Source: Actinobacillus vicugnae
GTDB lineage: Bacteria; Pseudomonadota; Gammaproteobacteria; Enterobacterales; Pasteurellaceae
Assembly: GCF_901687125.1 (NCBI RefSeq)
Contig: NZ_CABFJY010000011.1
Coordinates: 124,001 to 188,000, forward strand
Direction: 5' to 3'
DNA: 64,000 bases
Shown: one piece after another, positions 40,721 through 50,847 of the stretch
Position numbering within the stretch: position 1 is the first letter of the stretch
How the letters are laid out: each line of letters starts with the position of its first letter
Notes under the pieces: generated by a model
The model's database searches: none
The model's input: the letters and a program-made list of their open reading frames with translations, nothing else
What the model was told of the DNA's origin: nothing
Program-made: the position numbers and the translations under genes

Positions 40721-41746
40721 TTACTTGAGCTCCCTACGCAAGATCTCAGCGCCAGCGCTCAGTGCGTGGAGTTTCCCTCGGGCGACAGCACGTGGCAGCG
40801 GTGCCATTCCGCAGTTGGTGCAAGGGTAAAGCTTATCTGCATCCACAAATTGCAATGCTTTGCGTAAGGTGTTAGCCACTTCTTCGGCGGTTTCGATCTT
40901 ATGCGTTGCGACATCAATTGCGCCAAGCATTACTTTTTTGCCGCGAACGAGTTCGATTAAATCCATTGGTACACGTGAGTTTTGGCATTCCAGTGAGATA
41001 ATATCGATCTTAGATTGTTGCAATTTTGGGAAAGATTCTTCGTATTGGCGCCATTCTGAACCAAGTGTTTGTTTCCAATCGGTATTTGCTTTAATGCCGT
41101 AGCCGTAGCAAATATGCACGGCAGTTTCGCATTTTAGCCCTTCGATTGCTCGCTCAAGTGCAGCAATGCCCCAATCATTTACTTCGTCAAAAAATACATT
41201 AAACGCAGGTTCATCAAATTGGATAATATCCACCCCTGCGGCTTCCAGTTCTTTTGCTTCTTCGTTCAGAATTTTGGCAAATTCCCATGCGAGTTTTTCA
41301 CGGCTTTTGTAGTGGGCATCATAAAGCGTGTCAATCATCGTCATTGGGCCTGGCAATGCCCATTTAATCAATTGATCGGTGTATTTTCGCAAAAATTTTG
41401 CATCTTCCACAAACACAGGTTTGGTACGAGCAACCGCATCAACTACCGTGGGTACACTTGCATCATAGCGATTACGAATCCGCACCGTTTCTCGTTTTTC
41501 AAAATCTACACCGCTTAAATGCTCAATAAAGGTTGTTACAAAATGTTGACGTGTTTGTTCTCCGTCGCTGATGATATCAAGACCCGCCGCCTCTTGTTCT
41601 TTTAATGAGAGCAATAAAGCATCTTTTTTCGCTTCAATTAATTCATCACCTTGTGGTTTCCAAGGTGACCAAAGTTTTTCAGGCTCGGCCAACCACGAAG
41701 GTTTAGGTAAGCTACCTACAGTAGATGTGGGGAATAATTTGCTCAT
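40721..41746 (-). CDS. Core methionine synthase, MesD-type
   Basis: 341 aa, a MetE-like catalytic barrel without the folate-binding N-terminal half. TSTVGSLPKP at the start, the zinc-site segments HICYGYG and CTNCGM near the end, and IIQFDEPAFNVFF in the middle. Together with an adjacent DUF1852 gene this matches the MesD family, which makes methionine from homocysteine without folate or cobalamin but needs DUF1852 protein and oxygen. It follows the DUF1852 gene by 20 nt in the same operon. Confidence 0.82.
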   Translation of the reverse strand: MSKLFPTSTVGSLPKPSWLAEPEKLWSPWKPQGDELIEAKKDALLLSLKEQEAAGLDIISDGEQTRQHFVTTFIEHLSGVDFEKRETVRIRNRYDASVPTVVDAVARTKPVFVEDAKFLRKYTDQLIKWALPGPMTMIDTLYDAHYKSREKLAWEFAKILNEEAKELEAAGVDIIQFDEPAFNVFFDEVNDWGIAALERAIEGLKCETAVHICYGYGIKANTDWKQTLGSEWRQYEESFPKLQQSKIDIISLECQNSRVPMDLIELVRGKKVMLGAIDVATHKIETAEEVANTLRKALQFVDADKLYPCTNCGMAPLPRAVARGKLHALSAGAEILRRELK

Positions 41747-41766
41747 AATAAAATCTTTCCTGTTCG

Positions 41767-42747
41767 TTATTTAGTTTGTTGTGTTGCCAGCCAGTTATCA
41801 AGCACTGCTTGATATGGTTGGATAAAGTGCACATCGGCGTATTGCCCTTGCACCACCGCTAATTGTGAGCGCTCAACCCGATCGTATTCAACTAGTGTTG
41901 TAGCATGATCATCATGATTAAGACTTGGCTGATAAAGTTTGCTCGCTGCAGTATTAGCCGCATAAATCTCAGGACGATAAATTTTTTGGAAACTTTCCAT
42001 CGTACTGATAGTAGCAATCAGCTCTAGCGCTGAGTAATCATTCAGCAAATCACCTTGATGATAGAACGCAAAAGGTGCGCTGCTGTTTTGTGGCATAAAA
42101 TAACGTACTTTAAGCCCCATTTTGCCGAAGTAAGCATCGGTTAATGAATTTTCATTTTGTTGATATTCCACACCAAGAATCGGATGGCTATTGGTCGTTT
42201 GTTGGTACACTTTGTTGGTTGAAACACTTAAACAAATAACGGGCGCTTTACTGAAATTTGCTTGATAGACGTCAGAATTTAAGAAATGCTTAAACAATTC
42301 ACCGTGTAAATCACCATAGTTCTCTGGCACGCTAAACGAAGCTTTACCCTGATTAAACGCAGGTAGCAATACGCTAAAGTCATAATCGCGCACAAAAGAA
42401 GAAAAATTATTTCCGACAATGCCTTGATAGCGTTTGTTTTGATGATGATCGATAATTGTAGTTTCTAACACTTCGATAAACGGAAAATCTGCATTTGCTT
42501 GATCAACATTTAACTCAACCGAAATAATATCTAATTCAACAGAATAGCGATCGCCTTGCGCATTATCCCAATGCGCTAATTGATTAAAACGGCGATTAAT
42601 CATTGCAATGGCACGGCGTAAATTTTGCTGACGGTTCTCGCCTCAAGCAAGGTTTGCAAAATTAGTGGTTAAACGAGTGCCTTCCGCAGGGGCATAATTT
42701 TCATCAAAATGAGTGCGGTATAACTTAAAGGTAATTTCTTGAGACAT
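41767..42747 (-). pseudogene. DUF1852 (MesX) partner of MesD, interrupted by in-frame TGA
   Basis: Reading from the ATG at 42747 (AGGGGGATAT upstream), the frame encodes a DUF1852-like start (MSQEITFKLYRTHFDENYAP, then TTNFANLA) and then TGA at 42643-42645 (codon 35). The same frame goes on with GENRQQNLRRAIAMINRRFN and continues unbroken to 41767. Family members have Arg at this point, so a CGA-to-TGA change is likely. The remaining 278 codons after the internal ATG at 42603 are intact. Either the gene is dead, restarts weakly at 42603, or the stop is read through. Confidence 0.8.
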
Positions 42748-42928
42748 ATATCCCCCTGTAACTACTGTGAATGCTTTTTGCTAATAAATAATTAAAAATG
42801 TAAACAAAGTGTAACAAGTGATTTAAATGAAATAAAATGATAGTTTTTAATCTTGAACATGATTAAATTTCATAATTAACCATTCAAATTAAGTTTATGG
42901 GGAATAAAGTGCTTGCGTACGAAAAGAG

Positions 42929-42982
42929 AAGCGGTCAAATTTCGGTTATTTTTTGCAAAATTTTAAGAAAATTTGACCGCTT
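42929..42982 (-). terminator. Uptake-sequence inverted pair after ung
   Basis: AAGCGGTCAAATTT (42929-42942) and AAATTTGACCGCTT (42969-42982), perfect 14-bp arms, 26-nt loop. The region from 42748 to 42928 otherwise shows only AT-rich sequence that should hold the mes promoter. Confidence 0.6.
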
Positions 42983-42989
42983 GTGCCAG

Positions 42990-43661
42990 CTAAAGGGTTA
43001 AGGGTAATTGCCAATTAATGGCTGGAATGCCTTTTGCTGCTAAATAAGCATTCGCTTGTGAGAAATGGCGACAACCTAAAAAACCACGATGAGCAGATAA
43101 TGGTGAAGGATGTGGAGCGGTTAGTACACAGTGGCGCGAGCGGTCGATAAACTGCCCTTTTTTCTGTGCGTGACTGCCCCAAAGTAAAAAGACTAAATTA
43201 GTGCGATGTTGATTGAGCTGAGCGATCACTTTATCAGTAAAAATCTCCCAACCGAAATTCGCATGCGAATGCGCCTGCCCTTGACGTACTGTAAGTACCG
43301 TATTAAGCAATAATACTCCCTGCTTTGCCCAATCAACTAAATAGCCATGGGCTGGAATTTGGAATCCTTCAATATCTTGTGCGAGTTCTTTATACATATT
43401 CACCAAAGAAGGAGGGGGAGCAACGGGTGGTTTCACTGAAAAAGCGAGCCCATGCGCTTGATTTGGACCATGATAAGGATCTTGCCCTAAAATCACCACC
43501 TTCACATCTTTAAATTCTGTTAAAGCAAAAGCGCTAAACACTTCTTTTTGCGGTGGATAAACCGTTACCCCATTTGCTCTTTCTTGCTGAACCTGTTGCA
43601 AAATATGTTGAAAATAAGGCTGTTGCTTTTCTTCGCCCAAGGCTTCTGTCCAATTGTTCAT
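42990..43661 (-). CDS. ung: Uracil-DNA glycosylase
   Basis: 223 aa. [20 protein letters not shown] carries the catalytic Asp and water-activating loop; [20 protein letters not shown] is the DNA-intercalation and minor-groove loop. It removes uracil from DNA as the first step of base-excision repair. Confidence 0.97.
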   Translation of the reverse strand: MNNWTEALGEEKQQPYFQHILQQVQQERANGVTVYPPQKEVFSAFALTEFKDVKVVILGQDPYHGPNQAHGLAFSVKPPVAPPPSLVNMYKELAQDIEGFQIPAHGYLVDWAKQGVLLLNTVLTVRQGQAHSHANFGWEIFTDKVIAQLNQHRTNLVFLLWGSHAQKKGQFIDRSRHCVLTAPHPSPLSAHRGFLGCRHFSQANAYLAAKGIPAINWQLPLTL

Positions 43662-43865
43662 AATTTACCCTATTAAATTTTGTTAAAAATGTTGAGTCTC
43701 TCTATTTATCTTAGTTTATTTTTTATACGATTAATGCTTTTTTGATAACAATTTTTCAACTTTTAGTAGAATTATTCAAAAAAAATGATAAAATTCACAC
43801 ATAAACAAAATTTGAATTTATCAAAAAATTTTATAATTTTCTAGCCAATACTGAGGAGTATCAAT

Positions 43866-44252
43866 ATGATCAAAGGCGTACAAATTACAGAATCTTCAAA
43901 CAGCAACTTAGTAAACTCTTTCTGGTTATTAGACGAAGAGAAAAACGAAGCACGCTGCATCGCAGCTAAAGGTGATGCATATAAAGAAGACCAAATCGTT
44001 GCAATTAGCGAGTTAGGTCAAATTGCATACCGTGAAGTGCCAGTAAATGTTGCACCAACAATCAAAGTAGAAGGTGGTCAGCATTTAAACGTAAATGTTT
44101 TACGCCGTGAAACATTAGAAGATGCTGTAAAAAACCCTGAAAAATATCCACAATTAACCATCCGTGTTTCTGGTTATGCAGTACGTTTCAACTCATTAAC
44201 ACCAGAACAACAGCGTGATGTAATCACTCGTACTTTCACAGAAAGCTTATAA
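43866..44252 (+). CDS. grcA: Autonomous glycyl radical cofactor GrcA (YfiD)
   Basis: 128 aa, similar to the C-terminal part of pyruvate formate-lyase. The radical Gly is in [13 protein letters not shown] (Gly103). It replaces the damaged glycyl domain of PflB after oxygen exposure. GAGGAG lies upstream. The 200-bp upstream region is very AT-rich; FNR-type half sites can be found but not a clean full site. Confidence 0.96.
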   Translation: MIKGVQITESSNSNLVNSFWLLDEEKNEARCIAAKGDAYKEDQIVAISELGQIAYREVPVNVAPTIKVEGGQHLNVNVLRRETLEDAVKNPEKYPQLTIRVSGYAVRFNSLTPEQQRDVITRTFTESL

Positions 44253-44280
44253 TAACAGCTTTACTGCCTATTTTCTTAAA

Positions 44281-44300
44281 AAAGCACCTTCGGGTGCTTT
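44281..44300 (+). terminator. Terminator of grcA
   Basis: AAAGCACC, TTCG loop, GGTGCTTT, followed by TTTATT. Confidence 0.88.
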
Positions 44301-44411
44301 TTTATTATCTCATTTGCAAATTTCGGGCGAAATTCGACCGCTTGCCAAACAATTCTCACCGATAAAGCGAACAAAACACTGGATATTTTTACAAAAAATT
44401 ATTCCACAGGA

Positions 44412-44458
44412 TTGACACTGTTTTTTTAATCAGTAAAATAACCTGTATAAACAAACAG
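44412..44458 (+). promoter_or_regulatory. Promoter with perfect LexA (SOS) box
   Basis: TTGACA (44412-44417), 16-bp spacer, TAAAAT (44434-44439), then CTGT-N8-ACAG (44443-44458), the exact LexA consensus ends, at the expected transcription start. The next gene begins at 44480 with AGAGGA upstream. Confidence 0.85.
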
Positions 44459-44479
44459 TTTAGATAGAGGATACAAAAA

Positions 44480-44938
44480 ATGGCTTCAATTCGATCGCTT
44501 ACCCGTGAATTATCATATCAACCACTGCCAATGTACCGTGATATGAATAGCGAACGCTCAATTAAATTAGATCTTAATTCGCTTTGCATTAAACGCCCGA
44601 CCGAAACCTTCTTTATTCAAGTGAAAAATCCGCATTTAATTGCTTGGGGGATTGAACTTGATGATTTGCTGATCGTTGAGCAATCTGCACAATATTTCGT
44701 TAACGATTTACTTGTGCTTGAAAAAAATGGCGAATATAAGTTTTATCAATTCTTTAAAGAAATTGAGAATAACGAAGGCACTCAAGAAATTATTCTGTTT
44801 TCATTAGACGTGAGCGAACCAAACTTACGTATTCAGAACTGGCAAGAAGTGACAGTTGCAGGGGTAATTACCAATGTAGTGCATCAAATGCGTCATCGTT
44901 TTGCGCAAACAACGACTGAGAGAAAATATGCAGCATAA
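44480..44938 (+). CDS. UmuD-like SOS protein lacking the catalytic dyad
   Basis: 152 aa that line up with UmuD over most of their length: KLDLNSLCIKRPTETFFIQV, then GIELDDLLIVEQS, GEYKFYQF, and VAGVITNVVHQMR at the end, like the closing VFGVVIHVVKAMR of UmuD. The nucleophile region GDSM is replaced by NPHL (Ser to His52) and the lysine of TVKKL by Tyr89, so self-cleavage should not be possible. No umuC is adjacent. A LexA box controls it. Likely a non-cleavable regulator or scaffold in the SOS response; the function is inferred. Confidence 0.75.
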   Translation: MASIRSLTRELSYQPLPMYRDMNSERSIKLDLNSLCIKRPTETFFIQVKNPHLIAWGIELDDLLIVEQSAQYFVNDLLVLEKNGEYKFYQFFKEIENNEGTQEIILFSLDVSEPNLRIQNWQEVTVAGVITNVVHQMRHRFAQTTTERKYAA

Positions 44939-44982
44939 ACAAAAAAGGTCGCTAACCTATATTTAGCGACCTCTAGTTTGTT

Positions 44983-45582
44983 TTACATTACTCGGCGAGA
45001 TTGAGTATAAGTTTTTGCCCAATAGCGTTCTGAAAGTGAACTCGTTGTAACTCCTTGGCTTGAACTAGCATGTACAAATTTACCGTTACCAATATAAACA
45101 CCAACATGATTATTGCGACGGAAAAATACTAAATCACCTGGACGTAATTCTGATTTTGAAATAGCGCGTCCTGAATAACGTTGTTCTGCCGTTGAACGAG
45201 GTAAATCAATATTAAATGCGCCAAGCATTGTTTTTTGTACAAAAGCAGAACAATCAATACCATTATGCCCTTCTCCACCTAAACGATAACGTGTTCCAAC
45301 CCATTTGCGGTAAATTTTATTCACTCTTTGCGTCGCAGAATTGGCAGCATACTCTTGTGCAGAAGCCTTGCTGTTTGTAGCTGATTTAGCATTTTTATAT
45401 GCAACTTGAGCTTTAATTTGCTCGGCTGTTGCTGCTTTAGCAACAATTTTGATTTGGTTTGGTGTGGCAGGTGTACTACTTAAACTCGCAGAAACCATTG
45501 AAGAATAGCTTGCAAACGTAGCAAACAATACAAAAGTGAATAATGGCTTAAGCCTTGTTAAAGTAGTATTTTTTTTCATCAT
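44983..45582 (-). CDS. NlpC/P60 family (C40) cell-wall peptidase, MepS-like
   Basis: 199 aa with an N-terminal signal (FTFVLFATFASYSSMVSA), no lipobox, so probably periplasmic. Catalytic Cys111 in GIDCSAFVQK, the His in RRNNHVGVYIG, and a further HASSS site. It cuts peptide cross-links in peptidoglycan. Similar in layout to MepS/Spr but without its lipid anchor. Confidence 0.88.
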   Translation of the reverse strand: MMKKNTTLTRLKPLFTFVLFATFASYSSMVSASLSSTPATPNQIKIVAKAATAEQIKAQVAYKNAKSATNSKASAQEYAANSATQRVNKIYRKWVGTRYRLGGEGHNGIDCSAFVQKTMLGAFNIDLPRSTAEQRYSGRAISKSELRPGDLVFFRRNNHVGVYIGNGKFVHASSSQGVTTSSLSERYWAKTYTQSRRVM

Positions 45583-45653
45583 AATTTGTGTCTCGCCAGA
45601 ACAACTACAGCGGTTAATTCCTGTCTATAAGAATTAAATGTTACATTAAAAAA

Positions 45654-45673
45654 GGCTTATCGATTGATAAGCC
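45654..45673 (-). terminator. Terminator of nfo
   Basis: GGCTTATC (45654-45661), GATT, GATAAGCC (45666-45673), then TTTTTT in the leftward direction. Confidence 0.85.
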
Positions 45674-45703
45674 GTAATCTATAATTTGAATCAGTATAGA
45701 CGA

Positions 45704-46546
45704 TTATTTTGCCAATGTCCTCAAAAATTTTATCTCATCTGCCCAAATTTCAGGCTCAATGGTTTCTAAAATGAGCGGAATATCATCAAAGCGGTCATCT
45801 TGCATGATAAATTTACAGAAGTCTGTACCAATTGTACCTTCTCTCAACGTGTGATGGCGATCAACACGGCTACCTAGCGGTGTTTTTGAACCATTTAGGT
45901 GCATTCCTCGTAAATATTGAAAACCTACCACCTGCTCAAACTCGCTAAATGTTTGTTCGCAATCCGACAGAGAACTAATATCGTATCCTGCTGAAAACAG
46001 ATGACAAGTGTCTAAACAAACTCCTACTCGACTTTTGTCGTCCACTTGGTCAATAATTTCGGCTAAATGTTCAAAGCGATAACCTAAATTAGAGCCTTGC
46101 CCTGCGGTATTTTCAATTACCGCCACCACATTTGGGACTTTTTCTACCGCAATATTAATTGACTCCGCAATGCGCGCTAAACATTCACTTTCCGAAATTT
46201 TATTTAAATGTGCACCAGGGTGAAAATTCAGTAATTTCAACCCAAGCTGATTTGCTCTTTGCATTTCATCAATAAATGCTTCTCGCGACTTAGCTAAATT
46301 TTCTGCCTCTGGATTACCTAAATTAATTAAATAACTATCGTGAGGCAAAATATGATCAGCAGAAAATTGATGTACTTTGCAAAAACGCTTAAATTTTTCG
46401 ATAGTATCTGCCTTCAATGCTGGCGCTTTCCATTGACGTTGGTTTTTCGTAAACAATGCAAACGCATTTGCACCAATTTCCACCGCTCTTAATACCGCAT
46501 TTTCAACACCGCCAGAAGCACTTACGTGCGCACCAATATATTTCAT
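45704..46546 (-). CDS. nfo: Endonuclease IV (AP endonuclease)
   Basis: 280 aa. Metal-binding signature segments: [77 protein letters not shown], and the final ILETIEPE. It cuts DNA at abasic sites. Transcribed divergently from the TorD-family gene. Confidence 0.97.
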   Translation of the reverse strand: MKYIGAHVSASGGVENAVLRAVEIGANAFALFTKNQRQWKAPALKADTIEKFKRFCKVHQFSADHILPHDSYLINLGNPEAENLAKSREAFIDEMQRANQLGLKLLNFHPGAHLNKISESECLARIAESINIAVEKVPNVVAVIENTAGQGSNLGYRFEHLAEIIDQVDDKSRVGVCLDTCHLFSAGYDISSLSDCEQTFSEFEQVVGFQYLRGMHLNGSKTPLGSRVDRHHTLREGTIGTDFCKFIMQDDRFDDIPLILETIEPEIWADEIKFLRTLAK

Positions 46547-46603
46547 CTTCTTATCCTATTCGTGTAAAATTACTTATTTACTCAATCACTTAATTTAATC
46601 ACT

Positions 46604-47170
46604 ATGAGCGAAACTACAATCAACGATTTTTCACTACTTTGCCGTTTATTCGGTAATTTATTCTACCGTTCTCCAACTGACCCAATCCTTGCAGAAACAT
46701 TTGCATGGCTTTCACAAGGCGGATTGCGCCAACAATGGGCGCTTTCTACCGATGCACAAAGCGAACTCGCCTTAACCGTATTAGAAAAAAATGCTAACCC
46801 TACGCAATTACAGGCAAGCTATCAAGCACTTTTTGGTGAGACTGGGGCTATTGCTACAACAATTTCTGCCTATAATGTTGACGTTGCTGACTTTGTTAAT
46901 TTCCGCCAAAGCCGTGCAATGCCTGAACTTGAAGCACCTGATCATGTTGCATTATTACTTTTAACCGCTTCTTGGATTGAAGATAATTTAGATTCAACTG
47001 TCGCCCAACAAAGCTTTTTTGAGCAATTTTTATTGCCTTGTGCCGCTAAATTCTTAGGTAAAATTGAAGCGCACGATAATGGCTTTTATAAAGCGCTTGC
47101 TCAACTTTGCCGTGATGCGCTTAGCGCCATGGCAGATGAGTTAGAAGAATTATCTGAGCAAGAAAATTAG
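46604..47170 (+). CDS. TorD/DmsD-family molecular chaperone
   Basis: 188 aa, all helical. The pattern LLCRLFGNLFYRSPTDPILA, LQASYQALFGETGA, ELEAPDHVALLLLTASWIED and FFEQFLLPCAAKFLGKIE fits the TorD family (closest in style to YcdY). Members help mature molybdoenzymes or other redox proteins before export. No partner oxidoreductase is adjacent. Confidence 0.82.
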   Translation: MSETTINDFSLLCRLFGNLFYRSPTDPILAETFAWLSQGGLRQQWALSTDAQSELALTVLEKNANPTQLQASYQALFGETGAIATTISAYNVDVADFVNFRQSRAMPELEAPDHVALLLLTASWIEDNLDSTVAQQSFFEQFLLPCAAKFLGKIEAHDNGFYKALAQLCRDALSAMADELEELSEQEN

Positions 47171-47264
47171 ATAATGGTATGAAGCTAAGCGCTTTAAGTG
47201 ATAAACTTAAGACGCTTAATTTTTGAGCTTAACTTTTCTCTTATTCATATCAATCGGAGGTAAT

Positions 47265-47651
47265 ATGAAAAAGTATGCTTGGCTCCCATTAATCGCCCTT
47301 TCAATGCTGGTGTCAGCTTGTAGCTTAACCCCACAACAACAAGCTGAACGCCAAGCCCGACAAATCAAAGCCCACCAAGCTTTATCTATTGAACTGGCAA
47401 AACAATGTGACGTTGAAACGGCGGAACTGATGACGCAGTTGTACAATCCACCTGTCGATCAAACAGACCAACAAAAAGCCCAATTGGCAAAACGCTATCA
47501 GAAAAAGGTAAACGACCCTTTATTCCAAGCCTGTAACAAGCTCGCATGGGATAACTACAAACACCAAGCGGAATTAGAACAAATCCAGCGCTACTATGAT
47601 TTTGATCGTATACGCTTCCACCCTTGGCACTATTGCTACACTTGTTGGTAG
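47265..47651 (+). CDS. Hypothetical lipoprotein
   Basis: 128 aa from the ATG at 47265 with GGAGG 6 nt upstream. Signal and lipobox LSMLVSACS. The mature protein is helical and rich in Gln (PQQQAERQARQIKAHQALSI) and ends in an aromatic and Cys-rich tail (FHPWHYCYTCW). Function unknown; likely an outer-membrane or periplasmic lipoprotein of this family of bacteria. Confidence 0.75.
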   Translation: MKKYAWLPLIALSMLVSACSLTPQQQAERQARQIKAHQALSIELAKQCDVETAELMTQLYNPPVDQTDQQKAQLAKRYQKKVNDPLFQACNKLAWDNYKHQAELEQIQRYYDFDRIRFHPWHYCYTCW

Positions 47652-47665
47652 AAATCGTTAACAAA

Positions 47666-47700
47666 AAAGGACATATTTATCCCAATTAAATATGTCCTTT
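47666..47700. terminator. Bidirectional terminator between convergent genes
   Basis: AAAGGACATATTTA (47666-47679) and TAAATATGTCCTTT (47687-47700), 7-nt loop, with T-runs on both strands. Confidence 0.85.
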
Positions 47701-47736
47701 TCATTTGCAAAATTTTACTAAAAGTTAACCGCTTGT

Positions 47737-48924
47737 TTAGCTACTTTTGCGATAGCTCAGGCACAAATATGCAATGGAAGCGCATAAAGTACAAAGCGCC
47801 ATTGCATACAACATTGGGCGCTCGCTACTAATTGCCACATAAGAAAGCGATGCGCCAATTAAAGAACCAATACCAAAGCGTGCCGTGCCCGCTACCGCAT
47901 TCGCGGTACCCGCCATTTGTGGATAACGTTCTAAAATAGCAGCAGTTGCATTACTACCAATGGTTGAAAGCATACCGACATATAGAGGAACGCCTAATGC
48001 CATTGCCCAAAAACCTAGCTGGAAAAATGCGACGAAGGCAAGCCAAATACCTGCTAAAAGTTGTGCAAATAGCCCAACTCTTAGCATAGTTTCTGAGCCG
48101 ACTTTAACCACAATACGTCCATTCAGAGCAGTCATTGAAACCATTACAATCATATTTAAGCCGAAGAAATAACCAAAATATTCTTGTGAAATACCATACA
48201 GCCCGATATAAACAATCGAACCCGATGTTAAGAAACAGAACATACCCGCAAAGGTTAAACCGCCAACTAAAACATAGCCTAACGTCGATTTATCCGATAA
48301 CAATGCGCCATAATTTTTTAACACATTCATAAAATTAAGCGGCTGGCGTTTTTCTAGACTAAGGGTTTCAGGAATTTGCCAAATAATTAACACCGTGCAT
48401 AATCCCCCCATTAAAACTAACGCATAAAAAATCGAATGCCAGTGAAACCATTTCGCTAAATAGCCACCCAGCATGGGAGCAATAAGTGGTGCGATCATCG
48501 AAATAATCATAATCATCGACATCATTTTGGCAAAACGATTACGATCAAACAGATCTCGCACTAACGCCCCTAGCACAACCGAAGGCGCCGCACCACATAA
48601 GCCTTGTAATAAACGCAGCAGATAGAAATTCTCGATAGCTTCGACTTGAGTCAGGAAAAATGCCGAAATAGAAGCACCAACTAAGCCAATTAAAATCACG
48701 GGTTTACGCCCAAAGCTATCAGCAATAGGCCCCCAAAACAATTGTCCAACAGCAAATCCGAATGTAAAAATCGCCAACGTTGTTTGAACTTGCTCCTGTG
48801 CGATATTTAAATCCCTTGCAATATCAAGGAATGACGGAAGATACATATCAATCGCCAAAGGCGGTAACATTGCCATCATTCCCAAAATAATAAAAAAACA
48901 TGGATGAGGTTTATGATTTACCAT
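47737..48924 (-). CDS. Bcr/CflA-family drug efflux transporter
   Basis: 395 aa with 12 predicted membrane segments. Family marks: PLAIDMYLPSFLDIARDL at the first helix and GPIADSFGRKPVILIGL between helices 2 and 3. It is a proton-driven major-facilitator exporter of small drugs such as bicyclomycin. Its ATG overlaps the rsuA stop by 1 nt (TAATG), so the two are coupled. Confidence 0.92.
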   Translation of the reverse strand: MVNHKPHPCFFIILGMMAMLPPLAIDMYLPSFLDIARDLNIAQEQVQTTLAIFTFGFAVGQLFWGPIADSFGRKPVILIGLVGASISAFFLTQVEAIENFYLLRLLQGLCGAAPSVVLGALVRDLFDRNRFAKMMSMIMIISMIAPLIAPMLGGYLAKWFHWHSIFYALVLMGGLCTVLIIWQIPETLSLEKRQPLNFMNVLKNYGALLSDKSTLGYVLVGGLTFAGMFCFLTSGSIVYIGLYGISQEYFGYFFGLNMIVMVSMTALNGRIVVKVGSETMLRVGLFAQLLAGIWLAFVAFFQLGFWAMALGVPLYVGMLSTIGSNATAAILERYPQMAGTANAVAGTARFGIGSLIGASLSYVAISSERPMLYAMALCTLCASIAYLCLSYRKSS

Positions 48925-49616
48925 TAAAATCCTCCAATTTCTTGTGCGGTTAAAGCTCGATATTCACCTTCTACAAGACTTTCATCCAAAATCACATCAC
49001 CAATACGCCAGCGATGCAGTGCCTCAACTTTATTTCCTAGTGCCGCAAACATTCGTTTTACTTGATGATAACGCCCTTCACTAATGGTTAAATTCACATT
49101 GTAATCATCAATAATTTCCATTTGTGCGGATAAACAAGGTTCTCGTTCGCCACGCAATAAAATACCTTCCGCCAATTTTTGGGCGTAAAAATCTTCCACA
49201 GGATCAGCCAAAGTGACTAAATATGTTTTTTCACAATGATGTTTCGGCGAAGTAATACGATGTGACCATTTTCCGTCATCGGTAAGCAATACTAAACCTG
49301 TAGTATCAACGTCTAAACGCCCTGCAGTATGCAATTTGGTCATTAATGGATAATCAAAAAATTGAAATACTGTTGGATATTCAGTATCATCATGTGAACA
49401 AACATAGCCTTGCGGTTTATACAACATAAAGTATTGACCTTCATCGACCCATTCTAGCTGCTCACCCTCGTAACAAATTTCATCGGTTTCACTAATTTTG
49501 GCTGCACCACTCTTTTCTACTTTTCCATTTACAGTGACCAAACCACTTTTAAGAGCTTTGCCTGCCTGCGAACGAGTAAGCCCCGTATTTTCGGCAATAA
49601 ATTTATCTAAACGCAT
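48924..49616 (-). CDS. rsuA: 16S rRNA pseudouridine-516 synthase RsuA
   Basis: 230 aa. S4 domain (MRLDKFIAENTGLTRSQAGK) and catalytic domain with the Asp in HTAGRLDVDTTGLVLLTDDG, then ISEGRYHQVKRMFAALGNKV. It modifies U516 of 16S rRNA. First gene of a two-gene unit with the efflux pump. Confidence 0.94.
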   Translation of the reverse strand: MRLDKFIAENTGLTRSQAGKALKSGLVTVNGKVEKSGAAKISETDEICYEGEQLEWVDEGQYFMLYKPQGYVCSHDDTEYPTVFQFFDYPLMTKLHTAGRLDVDTTGLVLLTDDGKWSHRITSPKHHCEKTYLVTLADPVEDFYAQKLAEGILLRGEREPCLSAQMEIIDDYNVNLTISEGRYHQVKRMFAALGNKVEALHRWRIGDVILDESLVEGEYRALTAQEIGGF

Positions 49617-49656
49617 ATTTTTCTCGAATATTTGGAAGGATGTTTGAATAAAAAGG

Positions 49657-49710
49657 AAGCGGTCAAAAATGCGGGATTTTTTGCAAATTTGTCTCTACTT
49701 TTGACCGCTT
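49657..49710 (-). terminator. Uptake-sequence pair after menC
   Basis: AAGCGGTCAAAA (49657-49668) and TTTTGACCGCTT (49699-49710), perfect 12-bp arms. Confidence 0.6.
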
Positions 49711-49722
49711 ATAACGTGAGGA

Positions 49723-50700
49723 TTATAGCACAATTTCTTGCACAAACGGGCTATCTAAATGGATAATCGGTAAGTTTGAATGATTCCAACAGCGGAGCAA
49801 TTGATATTGCATCAGTTCGAGTGTATCCAGACCTGGCGTGGTTTGCGGAGTATATTGCTGGGCCAAACGAGCCAATTGAGTTAAACCGAGACTGGATTCA
49901 ATACTTGAGCTAATCACTGCCATAAGCCCTTGCTGATGAGCTTGCTCAATCAAACCAATACACTTTTGTAATGAGCCAACTAGAGTGGGTTTAATCACAA
50001 TAGCGGTCAAATTTGGCTCATTTTTTACCAAAAAATCTGACTCACGCACCGTTTCATCCCAAGCAATCGCAATGCCCGAAGCTTGAGCAAATTGACGAGA
50101 AAGCTCAGGCGTTTGGCAAGGTTCTTCAATAAATTGAATGCGCTTTTTATGTTCATTTGCAATTTTTTCGGCAAATTTAGCCGCTTTCTGCAAGCTCCAG
50201 CCACGATTTGCATCTAAGCGTAGCTTTAAATCAGGCAAAGCTTCAAGCAACATATTGGCAATTAAACCATCTCGATTCGCTTCATAAAGCCCAACTTTCA
50301 TCTTACCGACTTTCTCGCCGTCTAATGCATTAAGCTCGGCATATAATTCATCAGGATCGCCATAACACAAAACTGCAGCACGATAATTAGCTGCTTCGCC
50401 GAGTTCATGATGTAGCTCTGCGAGCGCACAACTTACCCCAAACGCTACTGACGGTGCATAGTTTTCTAAATTATCTGGTTGTTGATTTAGCCATTTCTCG
50501 ATCCAATGTTTGGCTTGAGTTTCTGCCTCTTCTAAAGTTTCTAAGCTAAATTCAGGAAGCGGAGCAATCTCACCCCAGCCAATTTGATCCGCCTCAGCTA
50601 ATTTAATCAATAAGCCTTCCCGCTGTTTTAAACGGCGGTTTCGTAAAATCACACCCGTTTCAACGGGAATTTGGTAACGATACAGTTGCGCTTTACGCAT
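49723..50700 (-). CDS. menC: o-Succinylbenzoate synthase
   Basis: 325 aa, enolase superfamily. [13 protein letters not shown] holds the catalytic Lys pair, LRLDANRGW the first metal Asp, FIEEPC the Glu, IAWDET the second Asp, and [10 protein letters not shown] the other Lys. It makes o-succinylbenzoate in menaquinone synthesis. No other men genes are adjacent. Confidence 0.94.
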   Translation of the reverse strand: MRKAQLYRYQIPVETGVILRNRRLKQREGLLIKLAEADQIGWGEIAPLPEFSLETLEEAETQAKHWIEKWLNQQPDNLENYAPSVAFGVSCALAELHHELGEAANYRAAVLCYGDPDELYAELNALDGEKVGKMKVGLYEANRDGLIANMLLEALPDLKLRLDANRGWSLQKAAKFAEKIANEHKKRIQFIEEPCQTPELSRQFAQASGIAIAWDETVRESDFLVKNEPNLTAIVIKPTLVGSLQKCIGLIEQAHQQGLMAVISSSIESSLGLTQLARLAQQYTPQTTPGLDTLELMQYQLLRCWNHSNLPIIHLDSPFVQEIVL

Positions 50701-50847
50701 AAAAAGCCCTCAAAATTGTAATATTTTGTGCTTATTTTACCGCTATTCTGGCGTGAGGCGAGCGAATCTTTGCTGGAGATGAAGAAATCAATCACGTAGG
50801 CGACTAAAATCGCCCATGATAAATTCTTTTTTTTAACATCGGAGGGA

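Noticed and set aside
43681-43860. FNR box upstream of grcA
   Set aside because: Half sites such as TTGAT and ATCAA are present, but no pair has the correct 4-bp spacing.
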